From an uncultured Mucilaginibacter sp. (GTDB lineage: Bacteria > Bacteroidota > Bacteroidia > Sphingobacteriales > Sphingobacteriaceae), in the NCBI GenBank assembly GCA_913775265.1, contig CAJYJH010000093.1, forward strand, positions 179,711 through 243,710: a stretch of 64,000 bases of DNA. Reading direction: 5' to 3'. The notes under the pieces are model-generated. The model was not told where the DNA came from. It made no database searches and saw only the letters and a program-made list of their open reading frames with translations. Position numbers and translations under genes: made by a program. This document shows positions 42,751-51,211 of the stretch, piece by piece (position 1 is the stretch's first letter; each line of letters starts with the position of its first letter).

Positions 42751-44043
42751 TTAAGTTTTAAAAAATCGGTATTTGATAATCGCGGTTTGCTGTGCACTGT
42801 AAATGCCTTTACTGCCGCTAAAAAAGTAGGCGATAAAACAGGCGACCGCAAAAAGTAAAGCATGCTGGCTACCAAACAATTCGATACCCATTAGAGTGCA
42901 AGCTAATGGGGTGTTGGTCGCGCCAGCAAACACGGCGATAAAACCTAAAGCAGCAAATAAACTCACCGGTGCATTAAGTATGTTAGCAAGTGTATTGCCC
43001 AACGTTGAGCCGATATAAAACAGTGGTGTAACCTCCCCACCCTTAAAGCCTGTACCCAAAGTGATAGCGGTGTAAATCAGTTTCCATAACCAGCTAAAAA
43101 AATGTGCGCCACCCTGTTCAAAGGCAGATACAATGGTTATAGCACCAGGATATTCTGCATCCACACCCAAACTCAGGTAATCTGGTTTACCCAAAATCAA
43201 GGTTAGTAAAATAATAGTGACACCCCCTGCAACCGGGATTAGCCAGGTGGATTTAATAAATAACGCCGCCAGTTTTTTTACGCCATGTACGGTTTGAGAA
43301 AACAGGTAAGCCGTTAATCCGAATAAGACAGAAGCAATAATTACTTTTATCAACAGCCAAAAATCAATGTTAAGATGATTCCCAAAAAACGTTTGCCCGG
43401 TGGTAAAAAAACGTATATGATAAGGGGTATGATGTACACCCCACGCAGCTACGGTAGCATCACCAATCAATGCTGCCATCAGGCAGGGTAATACCGAGGT
43501 ATATTGTATACGGCCTAATGTCAATACTTCGAGCGCGAAGATTGCACCAGCCAGCGGTGTACCGAATACGGCACCAAAACCGGCAGCTACGCCAGCGGTA
43601 AGCACGATACGCATATCATCCGCATCAAGCTTAAACAGGCTACCCATCCAATGCGCTACGCTGCCACCAATTTGTACCGCCGTACCCTCGCGCCCTGCCG
43701 ACCCGCCGAACAGGTGAGTGATTACCGTCGTAATTAAAATAAGCGGAGCCATGCGCTTGGGCACACCGGCACCGGGTTGATGTATCTCGTCGATAATTAG
43801 ATTATTACCCCGTTCGGCCGATTGCCCATATAACTTATATAAAAAGTGAATAGCCACACCGGCCACTGGCAGCAGGTAGAGTAACCAACTGTGCGTAAAG
43901 CGGTAATGAATAGCCGAGTTAAGCAGCCATAAAAAAAGTGCGATCAACGTGCCGATAGCTACAGCCACCGGGATGATAATCAGCGTCCAGCGCAGTACAT
44001 ATTGCAAAGCGGGGTACTTGCTGATAGAGGAATGAGTGAGCAT
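42751..44043 (-). CDS. CLC family anion channel or anion/proton antiporter
   Basis: A 430-residue CLC protein with the usual multi-helix membrane domain and no CBS domains. The filter segments are visible. GAGVP (residues 91-95) stands where the canonical GSGIP has the anion-coordinating Ser. GREGTAVQIGG (117-127) carries gating Glu119, and GTGFKGGEVTPLFYIGSTLG corresponds to the third conserved block. Gating Glu present argues for anion/proton exchange. The Ser-to-Ala change and Thr after GREG differ from chloride-type CLCs and may mean altered selectivity; some related proteins export fluoride. No riboswitch is recognised upstream. Its mRNA looks almost leaderless. Confidence 0.88.
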   Translation of the reverse strand: MLTHSSISKYPALQYVLRWTLIIIPVAVAIGTLIALFLWLLNSAIHYRFTHSWLLYLLPVAGVAIHFLYKLYGQSAERGNNLIIDEIHQPGAGVPKRMAPLILITTVITHLFGGSAGREGTAVQIGGSVAHWMGSLFKLDADDMRIVLTAGVAAGFGAVFGTPLAGAIFALEVLTLGRIQYTSVLPCLMAALIGDATVAAWGVHHTPYHIRFFTTGQTFFGNHLNIDFWLLIKVIIASVLFGLTAYLFSQTVHGVKKLAALFIKSTWLIPVAGGVTIILLTLILGKPDYLSLGVDAEYPGAITIVSAFEQGGAHFFSWLWKLIYTAITLGTGFKGGEVTPLFYIGSTLGNTLANILNAPVSLFAALGFIAVFAGATNTPLACTLMGIELFGSQHALLFAVACFIAYFFSGSKGIYSAQQTAIIKYRFFKT

Positions 44044-44050
44044 AAACCTG

Positions 44051-44142
44051 CAAAAATATAAGATAAAGGGGCAGGCGTCATCAGCTTTTTAAAGCGGTTT
44101 GATAGGTGGAGCACCATCACCTTATTTAACGCAACAAAGATA
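44051..44142 (-). promoter_or_regulatory. Two candidate promoters of the CLC gene
   Basis: On the minus strand, TATTTTTG (44051-44058) ends 7 bases before the ATG (44043). Further upstream TATCTTTG (44135-44142) has a TTG 23 bases before it (44166-44168). Either fits TAnnTTTG; the distal one has a -33 element and would give a leader of about 85 bases. Confidence 0.5.
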
Positions 44143-44180
44143 AAAGTTTGAGGGCAACGTTGGCTCAAATTATAAAAAGG

Positions 44181-44224
44181 TAAGCCCTCGTAATCAACAA
44201 AAAATTGCCAAATACAAGGGCTTA
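44181..44224 (-). terminator. Terminator of the DUF4369/TlpA gene at 44.3 kb
   Basis: TAAGCCCT (44181-44188) pairs with AGGGCTTA (44217-44224), extended by further pairs inside. Read on the minus strand the stem is followed by CCTTTTT. The stop codon is 26 bases upstream. Confidence 0.7.
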
Positions 44225-44250
44225 AATTTATTACAGCCTTCGCGGTAACT

Positions 44251-45396
44251 TTATTTTCCTAAAACTTCAATCAGCTTGGCTTCCAGTTCTGCGCCGCGCA
44301 GATTTTTGGCAATGATTTTTCCGTTCGGATCAATCAGGTAGTTTTGAGGGATAGACTGCACAAAGTAAAGCGCAGCGGCTTCGTTATTCCAGAATTTCAA
44401 ATCGGATACCTGTGTCCACGCCAAGCCATCATCTTTTATCGCTTTAAGCCAATCAGCTTTGCCGGTAGCTTTGTCGAGCGATACGCCTAAAACCGTAAAT
44501 TTGCGGTCTTTATATTTGTTATAAACGCGTACTATGTTAGGATTTTCCTGGCGGCAGGGGCCGCACCAGGACGCCCAAAAATCGAGTAGCACGTAAGATT
44601 TATTTCTGTAATCAGATAGCTTTACCGGTTTACCGTTAACATCATTCTGCGTAAAATCGGGCGCCATAGTACCAATAGCCGTTGCTTTAAGCGCAGCAAA
44701 TGATTGTTTAAGCTGTTTGCCTGGTTCGGTGTCTTTTAATTTTTGAGACAAGCCGTTATATAATGGTTCAATGACATTGATATCAGCCGAGGGACCACCC
44801 ATCGAGCTTAATGCCATTAAACTTAAATAACTTTCCGGGTGAGCGACAATAAATTCTCTTAAAGCCTTCTCGCGCTCTTTTTGCAATGTTTTAAACTTAT
44901 CCTGCATGGTGTTTTGAAACACCGTAGATTGCTGCTGGTTAGGGGAAGCCGCCTGTACCTCGGCGTAAAGTTTTTGCGCTTTCACATACAAAGGAGCCAG
45001 CATAGTGCTTAAATCTTCGTTGTCTGTATTGATAGGCGAACCAGTAATTTTTACTTTAGAGATAGAGTCGTTTCCGGCAATGTAGATATTACCTTTCTCA
45101 ACATAAAAGCTTAACACATCATCATTTTTATTAAATCCAACAAAGCCCTGGTTATGCCGATCCACCAGCATCAAAGCACTTGTAGGGTTAGCAACTTTGC
45201 CGGTAAACTGAAATGTCCCATCCACCAACACAGTCGAATCTAAAACGGTGTTACCTCCAGATTTGTAGCTTAAGTAAGCTTTGTACGGCTCTTTTACTGT
45301 ATTTAGTTTACCGTTAATGGTAAATGCATCTGTAGTTTGTGCCAAAGCTGTCGCCGGTAAACTGGCTGCTATATAAATAAAAAGTTTTTTAAGCAT
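44251..45396 (-). CDS. TlpA-like disulfide reductase with DUF4369 domain
   Basis: A 381-residue exported protein. ATG at 45394-45396 gives a clean signal peptide (MLKKLFIYIAASLPATALAQ); the longer upstream frame lacks one. An N-terminal DUF4369 domain (FTINGKLNTVKEPYKAYLSY) is followed by a helical region and a C-terminal thioredoxin fold with the redox motif WASWCGPCRQENPN (about 271-284) and cis-Pro in SIPQNYLIDPNG. It probably reduces periplasmic disulfides, as TlpA/ResA do. It is a paralogue of the gene at 51.2 kb, with near-identical blocks (SDLKFWNNE, IIAKNLRG). Confidence 0.93.
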   Translation of the reverse strand: MLKKLFIYIAASLPATALAQTTDAFTINGKLNTVKEPYKAYLSYKSGGNTVLDSTVLVDGTFQFTGKVANPTSALMLVDRHNQGFVGFNKNDDVLSFYVEKGNIYIAGNDSISKVKITGSPINTDNEDLSTMLAPLYVKAQKLYAEVQAASPNQQQSTVFQNTMQDKFKTLQKEREKALREFIVAHPESYLSLMALSSMGGPSADINVIEPLYNGLSQKLKDTEPGKQLKQSFAALKATAIGTMAPDFTQNDVNGKPVKLSDYRNKSYVLLDFWASWCGPCRQENPNIVRVYNKYKDRKFTVLGVSLDKATGKADWLKAIKDDGLAWTQVSDLKFWNNEAAALYFVQSIPQNYLIDPNGKIIAKNLRGAELEAKLIEVLGK

Positions 45397-45503
45397 GACA
45401 TTAAATGATGTACTAAAACGGGTAAACACTTGTTTAAGTACACGGTATAACATTAATTAACAGTATTGTTATAATCCGTTAGATTAACAAAAAACGATGG
45501 GTG

Positions 45504-46691
45504 TTAAGCCAGCTTTTGGTAAGTACGCCACCACAGGTCGGGCATGTCGCCATCAATAGCGGTGGTATAGTCTTCGTAACGGCAGGGTACCAAGTGATAG
45601 CGTTCGTTCAGCGAGCCGTTGGTAGGGTAGGGTACCTGCATCCACCAGCGGTCTGACTTTTTGCTTTTTACAAATACAATTTCGTGTTCTTCATGCTTCA
45701 GCGTGGTTTTGTAAACCAAGTATTGCGATTTAGGCTGCAGCGGGAAATCCTTTTTACGGTTGTAAAAGCCGTCAATAAAGTACCAGATCATTTCGGCCAG
45801 CAGGGTGGCTGTTTGGCCGTTGCTATCGTAAGCAGGGTTAAACTCATAAAAACCTATCGAGCTCAGCTTGTCGTTAAAACCGGCATAACGGCACATCTGG
45901 CAGGCTTCTTCGCCATAAAAACCGTTAGGTGTGGCGTTGGCGTTGCCCATGGCATCTGATGAACGAATGGCGCCCATATCAAAACTGATAATATTGGCAT
46001 TACGGATTACAGGTTCGGTAATAGCGATGTTGCCCATCAGTTCGCCCAAACGGTGAACATCAAAAAACAAGTTGTCCATCACCCGGAGGCTTTCCTGGCT
46101 GATGAAATAAGTTTGATAACCCAGGTTGCTAAAATTGAACAGGTAATTAGGCTCGTACAAAAAGATTTTGTTGAGGTATGACTTGGAATCCGTCGCATCG
46201 TCATCTTCCATCTCGGCTTGCTCATCCAGGTCAAAATGCGAATCAATCACCGTCAAATCCACTTTTTGCTCCATGTCTTCATAAGCCAAATATTGAGCGT
46301 AAGTAAGGTCTTGTCCGCCGCCTAATATTACCGCAACTATATCCTGCTTAACCAGCGTGTTAATTACGGTTTTTAAGGCAAAATAGGTGTCGTTAACCGT
46401 AGCACCTTGCTTAATGTTGCCTAAATCGTAAATTTTAGTGTTGTAAGCGCCCTGGTGTAAGCGGTACAATTTTTCGCGCACATAGTCGGGGCCGAGTGCA
46501 CAGCCGGGGTTACCTACTGCATTACGATCGTCCTGTACGCCAAAAATTACCAGGTCGGGTTTGTCATCTTCCAGGTCAGGAAACCGCTCTGTATAAGTTG
46601 TTATTTTTTGGCCTAACTGGCTGGGTTTATACCCCTCACCGGGAGCTACTCTGCTTAAATCAACCGGGGTAAAGAAATCCGCTAATGACAT
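45504..46691 (-). CDS. Arginase-fold (formimidoylglutamase-like) protein with altered metal site
   Basis: A 395-residue ureohydrolase-fold protein. It keeps the GxxLGPDYVREKLYRLH entry region and the fold, but the six Mn ligands are incomplete: the GGDH/GGGH histidine is Gln127 (GGGQD, 124-128), the DxHxD motif is intact (DSHFD, 150-154), and the SxDxD motif reads SFDMG (236-240), losing one Asp. It also has about 70 extra C-terminal residues ending in RWWMQVPYP and WWRTYQKLA blocks. It may be a pseudoenzyme or bind metal differently; formimidoylglutamase activity is doubtful. No hut genes are nearby. Divergent from the epimerase gene. Confidence 0.82.
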   Translation of the reverse strand: MSLADFFTPVDLSRVAPGEGYKPSQLGQKITTYTERFPDLEDDKPDLVIFGVQDDRNAVGNPGCALGPDYVREKLYRLHQGAYNTKIYDLGNIKQGATVNDTYFALKTVINTLVKQDIVAVILGGGQDLTYAQYLAYEDMEQKVDLTVIDSHFDLDEQAEMEDDDATDSKSYLNKIFLYEPNYLFNFSNLGYQTYFISQESLRVMDNLFFDVHRLGELMGNIAITEPVIRNANIISFDMGAIRSSDAMGNANATPNGFYGEEACQMCRYAGFNDKLSSIGFYEFNPAYDSNGQTATLLAEMIWYFIDGFYNRKKDFPLQPKSQYLVYKTTLKHEEHEIVFVKSKKSDRWWMQVPYPTNGSLNERYHLVPCRYEDYTTAIDGDMPDLWWRTYQKLA

Positions 46692-46767
46692 ATCCGTTAT
46701 TTACAAAAGCGCAAATATCCATTTTTTAACTTAAATTGCCCCGTTTTTATAAAACTTACCCTATAAG

Positions 46768-47739
46768 ATGATTCTGGTTACCGGCGCAACAGGTTTTGTA
46801 GGTTCAGTACTGGCCCGCCGGCTGGCAGAACAAAATATCGTTATCAGGTGCCTTAAGCGCCAAGCTTCTGTAATTCCTCAGATTTTATTGCCTTACAGCC
46901 ATTTGATTGATTGGCGGGAAGCAGATATACTGGATAGCCCAACGCTCGAAGATGCTTTCGGCGGTATTACCCAAGTGTACCATTGTGCAGCATGGGTATC
47001 GTTTAAAGAGGCTGATAAAGAGCCCATGATCAACACTAACGTAAAGGGTACTGCTAATGTGGTTAATTTGTGTTTAGATTATGATGCCAGGTTAGTACAT
47101 GTTAGCTCTATTGCGGCATTGGGCCAGGCCAAACCGGGCGAGCTGATTACCGAAAAGCATTATCTCGAAGAAACACCTGCCAATAACAATTATGCAGTAT
47201 CTAAGCTGGAAAGTGAAATGGAAGTATGGCGGGGTATTGCCGAAGGGATGCAAGGCGTAGTTGTAAATCCGTCGGTTATTATTGGTCCCGAAGCAGGCGT
47301 TGACGGCAGCGGGAAAATTTTTGACACCGTGCGTCGCGGATTGAAATATTATACCAAAGGCAGTTGTGGGCTGGTAGATGTTGATGATGTGGCTCGTTGC
47401 ATGATTGAACTGATGAACAGCGATATCACTGCCGAGCGATACATCATCAATGCTGAAAACTGGAAGTTCAAAGACCTGACTGAGAATATAGCTGAATGCT
47501 TTGGCGTACAGCCTCCCACTACCGAAGCCAAGCCCTGGATGCTGGAATTAGCCTGGCGCGGTGCCTCTTTTTGGTCTGCCTTAACCGGTAATGATCCTGC
47601 CCTGGATAAAATAGCTGCGCAGGCTGCTTCGGTTGAGCAGAACTACGATAACAGCAAGATTAAAAAGGCCATTAATATTACGTTTAAGCCGGTTAAACAA
47701 ACTATTCAGGAGGTGTGTTCGGCGTTAAAAACTTCGTAG
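46768..47739 (+). CDS. NAD-dependent epimerase/dehydratase family protein
   Basis: A 323-residue extended short-chain dehydrogenase. NAD-binding TGATGFVGSVLARRL at 5-19, HCAAWVSFKEA at about 72-82, catalytic Ser in HVSSIAALG and YxxxK as YAVSK (about 149-153). The substrate is unknown; the family reduces or epimerises sugar nucleotides, or reduces aldehydes (dihydroflavonol-reductase-like). The TAG stop is the first three bases of a 36-bp tandem repeat. It is divergent from the arginase-fold gene. Confidence 0.88.
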   Translation: MILVTGATGFVGSVLARRLAEQNIVIRCLKRQASVIPQILLPYSHLIDWREADILDSPTLEDAFGGITQVYHCAAWVSFKEADKEPMINTNVKGTANVVNLCLDYDARLVHVSSIAALGQAKPGELITEKHYLEETPANNNYAVSKLESEMEVWRGIAEGMQGVVVNPSVIIGPEAGVDGSGKIFDTVRRGLKYYTKGSCGLVDVDDVARCMIELMNSDITAERYIINAENWKFKDLTENIAECFGVQPPTTEAKPWMLELAWRGASFWSALTGNDPALDKIAAQAASVEQNYDNSKIKKAINITFKPVKQTIQEVCSALKTS

Positions 47740-47815
47740 CTATTTGTTCGTTACTTTACTGCAAGAGGCAATTAGCTATTTGTTCGTTACTTTACTGCAA
47801 GAGGCAATTAGCTAT
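47737..47815. repeat. 36-bp tandem duplication after the epimerase gene
   Basis: Two exact 36-bp units (47737-47772 and 47773-47808) followed by the first 7 bases of a third. The unit starts with TAGCTATTTGTTCG and its first three bases are the epimerase stop codon. No other copy is seen in the window. Confidence 0.9.
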
Positions 47816-47846
47816 ATTGAAAATCCTGATTAATCAACCATTCTCC

Positions 47847-47854
47847 TATATTTG
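47847..47854 (+). promoter_or_regulatory. -7 promoter box of the serB fusion gene
   Basis: TATATTTG matches TAnnTTTG and ends 9 bases before the ATG at 47864. The TTG inside the box is an in-frame codon and should not be taken as the start. No -33 TTG at the usual spacing. Confidence 0.65.
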
Positions 47855-47863
47855 CCCGCAACC

Positions 47864-49156
47864 ATGGGCCAGTATTATATAATTGATTTCGACAGTACGT
47901 TTACACAGGTAGAAGCGCTTGATGAACTGGCGCGTATCAGCCTGAACGATCATCCCGACCGGGAACTTATTTACCAGCAGATTGAAGACCTGACTAATGC
48001 CGCTATGGAAGGCAAACTATCGTTTGCCGATAGTTTAGAAGGACGGGTAAAACTGCTGCAGGCAAACCGTAACCATTTAGAGCAATTGGTTAAACACTTG
48101 CGCAAAAAGGTATCACCTTCATTTTCGCGCAACAGTAAGTTTTTTAAAGAACACCATGATGATGTACTGATTGTATCTGGTGGGTTTAAAGAGTTTATTA
48201 CCCCTGTAGTTAGCGAGTATCATATCAAAAAAGAGAATATCTACGCCAATACTTTTGAGTTTGATGAACAGGGAAATATCATTGGATATGACCGCAGCAA
48301 TCCGTTGTCGCAAGAAGGTGGTAAGGTAAAGTTGCTGAAAGAGCTTAACCTGCAAGGTGATATTTTTGGTATTGGTGATGGCTATTCTGATTTTCAGCTA
48401 AAAGAGTCGGGCTTAATTAAAAAGTTTTTTGCATTCACCGAGAATATTGCCCGTAAATCGGTTGTAGAAAAGGCGGACTATGTAACGCCAAGCCTGGATG
48501 AGTTTTTATACATTAACCGTTTACCGCGGGCCATTTCTTATCCAAAAAATCGCATCAAATGTTTGGTAGTGGGTCAGGTTGAACCTGAAGCTATTGCCCA
48601 AATGCAAAAAGAAGGTTATAATATCAGGGTAAAGGAAGAAATTACCGAGGCATATCTGCAAGAAGCCGGTGTTTTATTGTGCGACGAAGCACATCAGCCT
48701 ACACCCGAGCAGTTAGAAAATGCAGGCCGTTTAAAAGTAATCGGGTGCTTTGGTAAGGTGGGTAGTCGCAAGTTGAGTGAAGTGGCTTGCGAGAACGGCA
48801 TCATCATATTTGACGACCCTAAACATAATCCGCGCAGCAGCGACTTTATACCCAAACGTGTAATTGCGTTTATGAATGAGGGTAAAACCCATACCAGCTG
48901 TAACTTCCCGGATTTGCAGCCACCACGGGTAAACAATGCTCACCGCTTAATACATATCCACAAAAACGTTCCAGGTATACTGGCACAGATCAACGAAATA
49001 TTTGCCAGCCATAATATTAACATTGTAGGCGAGTTTTTAGTTACCAATGCCCAAATCGGTTACGTTATCACCGACGTGGATGCAGGTTACGATGAGCAGT
49101 TGCTCCGGCAGCTAAAAGCTATTGATTACACCATTAAGTTCAGGTTGCTTTACTAA
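47864..49156 (+). CDS. serB: Phosphoserine phosphatase fused to truncated SerA and ACT domain
   Basis: A 430-residue fusion. Residues 1 to about 215 are a SerB-type HAD phosphatase: nucleophile motif DFDST (8-12), VSGGF, a lysine loop GGKVKLL and GIGDGYSDFQL. About 225-345 resemble the N-terminal part of phosphoglycerate dehydrogenase (LKVIGCFGKVGSRKLSEVA) but the NAD-binding Rossmann domain is missing. The C-terminus joins straight to a SerA-like ACT domain (RLIHIHKNVPGILAQINEIF, ending KFRLLY). The serine-contact His and Asn of E. coli SerA (HxN of the HENRPG loop and a later Asn) are kept as HKN and HNIN. Inferred: last step of serine synthesis with serine feedback. An HAD phosphatase is certain; regulation is inference. 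Confidence 0.9.
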   Translation: MGQYYIIDFDSTFTQVEALDELARISLNDHPDRELIYQQIEDLTNAAMEGKLSFADSLEGRVKLLQANRNHLEQLVKHLRKKVSPSFSRNSKFFKEHHDDVLIVSGGFKEFITPVVSEYHIKKENIYANTFEFDEQGNIIGYDRSNPLSQEGGKVKLLKELNLQGDIFGIGDGYSDFQLKESGLIKKFFAFTENIARKSVVEKADYVTPSLDEFLYINRLPRAISYPKNRIKCLVVGQVEPEAIAQMQKEGYNIRVKEEITEAYLQEAGVLLCDEAHQPTPEQLENAGRLKVIGCFGKVGSRKLSEVACENGIIIFDDPKHNPRSSDFIPKRVIAFMNEGKTHTSCNFPDLQPPRVNNAHRLIHIHKNVPGILAQINEIFASHNINIVGEFLVTNAQIGYVITDVDAGYDEQLLRQLKAIDYTIKFRLLY

Positions 49157-49185
49157 TAGTTGTTGTGCCGTAGACAGTATATATT

Positions 49186-49243
49186 AAAGCCATTTTGTTT
49201 TATTATACCCGGGTATATACTGGCTATAAAACAAAATGGCTTT
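49186..49243. terminator. Long hairpin with inner palindrome after serB
   Basis: Perfect 18-bp arms (49186-49203 and 49226-49243) enclose a perfect 14-bp palindrome, TATACCCGGGTATA (49204-49217). It lies 29 bases after the serB stop and 37 before the usp start. Followed by TTTATCTGTTTT, so it probably terminates serB; the inner palindrome could also be a binding site. Confidence 0.7.
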
Positions 49244-49280
49244 ATCTGTTTTATAACATGGTACACTCACCGCTTGTAAA

Positions 49281-49769
49281 ATGGATTTTAAAAAGATTTT
49301 AGTAGGTATAGACGAAAGCAGATATGCCGATCATGCCGCAGACTATGGTTTTAGCTTAGCCCGTAAAATGGGTGCTGTCATTGCTATTGTTAATATCATC
49401 GAACCAATCCCTGCTGCGGTTTCTCCCATGAATGATACTACGTTTGGGCTACCGCTGGAAGGTACGGCCGATGTAAATAATGTGGAAATATTAAACACGC
49501 AAAACCAGGCGGCAGACAGCCTGCTGAATCGCATTGTGCAGAAATATGGCAGCGATTTGCAGGTTACTCAGTATACCGATTACGGATCAAGCGCTGAAGG
49601 AATCATCAACTGCGGTGCGCAGTTTGGTGCAGATTTGATTGTGGTTGGTACTCACCATCGTAGTGGTTTCGACCGTTTACTGATGGGTAGCGTAGCTGAA
49701 GATGTGGTGCGAAAATCGTTGGTGCCGGTATTGGTTGTACCTTTAAATGATAAACCGGCTTCTGAGTAA
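49281..49769 (+). CDS. Universal stress protein UspA family
   Basis: A 162-residue single-domain USP. The N-terminus MDFKKILVGIDESRYADHAA has the usual strand and Asp, and the ATP-binding loop GTHHRSGFDRLLMGSVAEDV (about 122-141) fits G-2x-G-9x-G(S/T), predicting ATP binding. It is a cytoplasmic stress protein. It stands alone between two long hairpins, convergent with ilvE. Confidence 0.93.
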   Translation: MDFKKILVGIDESRYADHAADYGFSLARKMGAVIAIVNIIEPIPAAVSPMNDTTFGLPLEGTADVNNVEILNTQNQAADSLLNRIVQKYGSDLQVTQYTDYGSSAEGIINCGAQFGADLIVVGTHHRSGFDRLLMGSVAEDVVRKSLVPVLVVPLNDKPASE

Positions 49770-49798
49770 ATTAGTCATTTCTTAACAAAGGCATATGC

Positions 49799-49852
49799 CT
49801 ATAAACAGCACAGGCTGCTTCAACTCAATGAAGCAGCCTGTGCTGTTTATAG
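49799..49852. terminator. 24-bp perfect hairpin between usp and ilvE
   Basis: Arms 49799-49822 and 49829-49852 are perfectly complementary (core ACAGCACAGGCTGCTTCA) with a 6-base loop. There is no long T-tract, but its place between convergent genes makes it a likely bidirectional terminator. Confidence 0.75.
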
Positions 49853-49864
49853 ATCTAAAGATTT

Positions 49865-50932
49865 TTACACCATGTAATTCCATCCATGCGTATCAGCGGT
49901 ACGTCCGTAACGGATATCGTTTAGGGTGTTAAACACTTTGTTAGAATACTCGCGTGTGGCAGGGTCGCTCAGCGTATATTCTTCACCATTATAGTTAATA
50001 GAACCTACGGGAGCAATGGTAGCAGCTGTACCGGCACCAAAGGCATCAGTTAACTTACCGCTTTTGGCAGCGTCTACAATCTCGGCGATGGATACGCGAC
50101 GCTCTTCAACCGGAACCCCCCAGTCTTTAGTTAAGGCAATAACAGTATCGCGGGTAACGCCATCTAAAATAGTATCGCGGGTTGATGGGGTAATCAATTT
50201 ACCATCAATCAAAAACATTACGTTGGCAGCACCCATTTCTTCGGCATATAAATGCTCTTTAGCGTCTGTCCATATCAATTGGTCAAAGCCTTCTTCCATG
50301 GCGCGGCGGTTAGGCAACATAGCACCTGCATAGTTACCGGCAGCTTTAGCATAACCAAAACCACCTTCGGCAGCGCGGGTAAAATGCGTTTCAAACTTAA
50401 CACGTAGAGGCTTGGTAAAGTAAGGGCCAACCGGGCAGGTCAACACCATAAATTTATAAGTACTTGATGGCACTACGCCCAGGTAAGGATCGGTAGCAAA
50501 CATAAACGGACGGATGTACAACGAGTGATTCTCAGCAGTTGGTATCCAGTCGCGTTCTACGTCAACCAAGGCAGCAATGCTTTGCGTAAACAGCTCTACA
50601 GGTAACTCTGGCATACACAAGCGTTGTGCAGATTTATTAAAGCGTGCCGCATTTTTGTCCGGGCGAAATATAGACACTTGTCCGTCTTGCTGGCGGTAAG
50701 CTTTCATTCCCTCAAAAAAGGCTTGTCCGTAGTGCAGTGCAGAAATAGCCGGACTTAAGCCAATTTCGCCGTAGGGTATAATCTGAAAATTTTTCCACTC
50801 GCCGTCGGCATAGTCTGCCACCAGCATATGATCGGTAAAAGTATGACCAAATACCAGCTTGCTAAAGTCGGTTTGAGCCAGGCGTGGTTGCGTATTTTTG
50901 GTTATTTTGATGTCAAGCGTTTCTGTAGTCAT
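49865..50932 (-). CDS. ilvE: Branched-chain amino acid aminotransferase
   Basis: A 355-residue fold-type IV PLP aminotransferase (class II branched-chain type). LHYGQAFFEGMKAYRQQDG (about 77-95), the PLP lysine in YAKAAGNYAGAM, EEMGAANVMFLIDGKLITP, and AFGAGTAATIAPVGSI are all typical. It makes or breaks Leu, Ile and Val with 2-oxoglutarate. ATG at 50930-50932 is preferred over an upstream TTG. The gene stands alone; the 279-base gap upstream is shared with the divergent TlpA-like gene. Confidence 0.95.
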   Translation of the reverse strand: MTTETLDIKITKNTQPRLAQTDFSKLVFGHTFTDHMLVADYADGEWKNFQIIPYGEIGLSPAISALHYGQAFFEGMKAYRQQDGQVSIFRPDKNAARFNKSAQRLCMPELPVELFTQSIAALVDVERDWIPTAENHSLYIRPFMFATDPYLGVVPSSTYKFMVLTCPVGPYFTKPLRVKFETHFTRAAEGGFGYAKAAGNYAGAMLPNRRAMEEGFDQLIWTDAKEHLYAEEMGAANVMFLIDGKLITPSTRDTILDGVTRDTVIALTKDWGVPVEERRVSIAEIVDAAKSGKLTDAFGAGTAATIAPVGSINYNGEEYTLSDPATREYSNKVFNTLNDIRYGRTADTHGWNYMV

Positions 50933-51116
50933 GGCCTGATGTTTTTTAAGTAAAAGTGGCAAGTTATGATTTTTTAAAGTAAAAGGCTACAGGTAGCCAA
51001 AATATAGCTGCAGCTTGCCTGCCTCAGCTATAAATAGTACTTTTTTAATGAGAAACTTGATTAAGTCTACTGGTTTAGTGGTATTAATTGTAATTTGTCA
51101 AATGTTTGTTAAGGAC

Positions 51117-51146
51117 TTGTATGTTAGCTGTTAACTATTAGATTTG
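51117..51146 (+). promoter_or_regulatory. Promoter of the TlpA-like gene at 51.2 kb
   Basis: TTG (51117-51119), 19 bases, then TAGATTTG (51139-51146), a full TTG-N19-TAnnTTTG promoter. The leader to the ATG (51212) is about 60 bases. The rest of the 279-base gap down to the ilvE start shows no gene. Confidence 0.75.
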
Positions 51147-51211
51147 TAATAAGCAGTTTAGGTTAATTTAAACTGTATTTTAAGCACTTGTCACATCCAA
51201 AAATTAAATCG

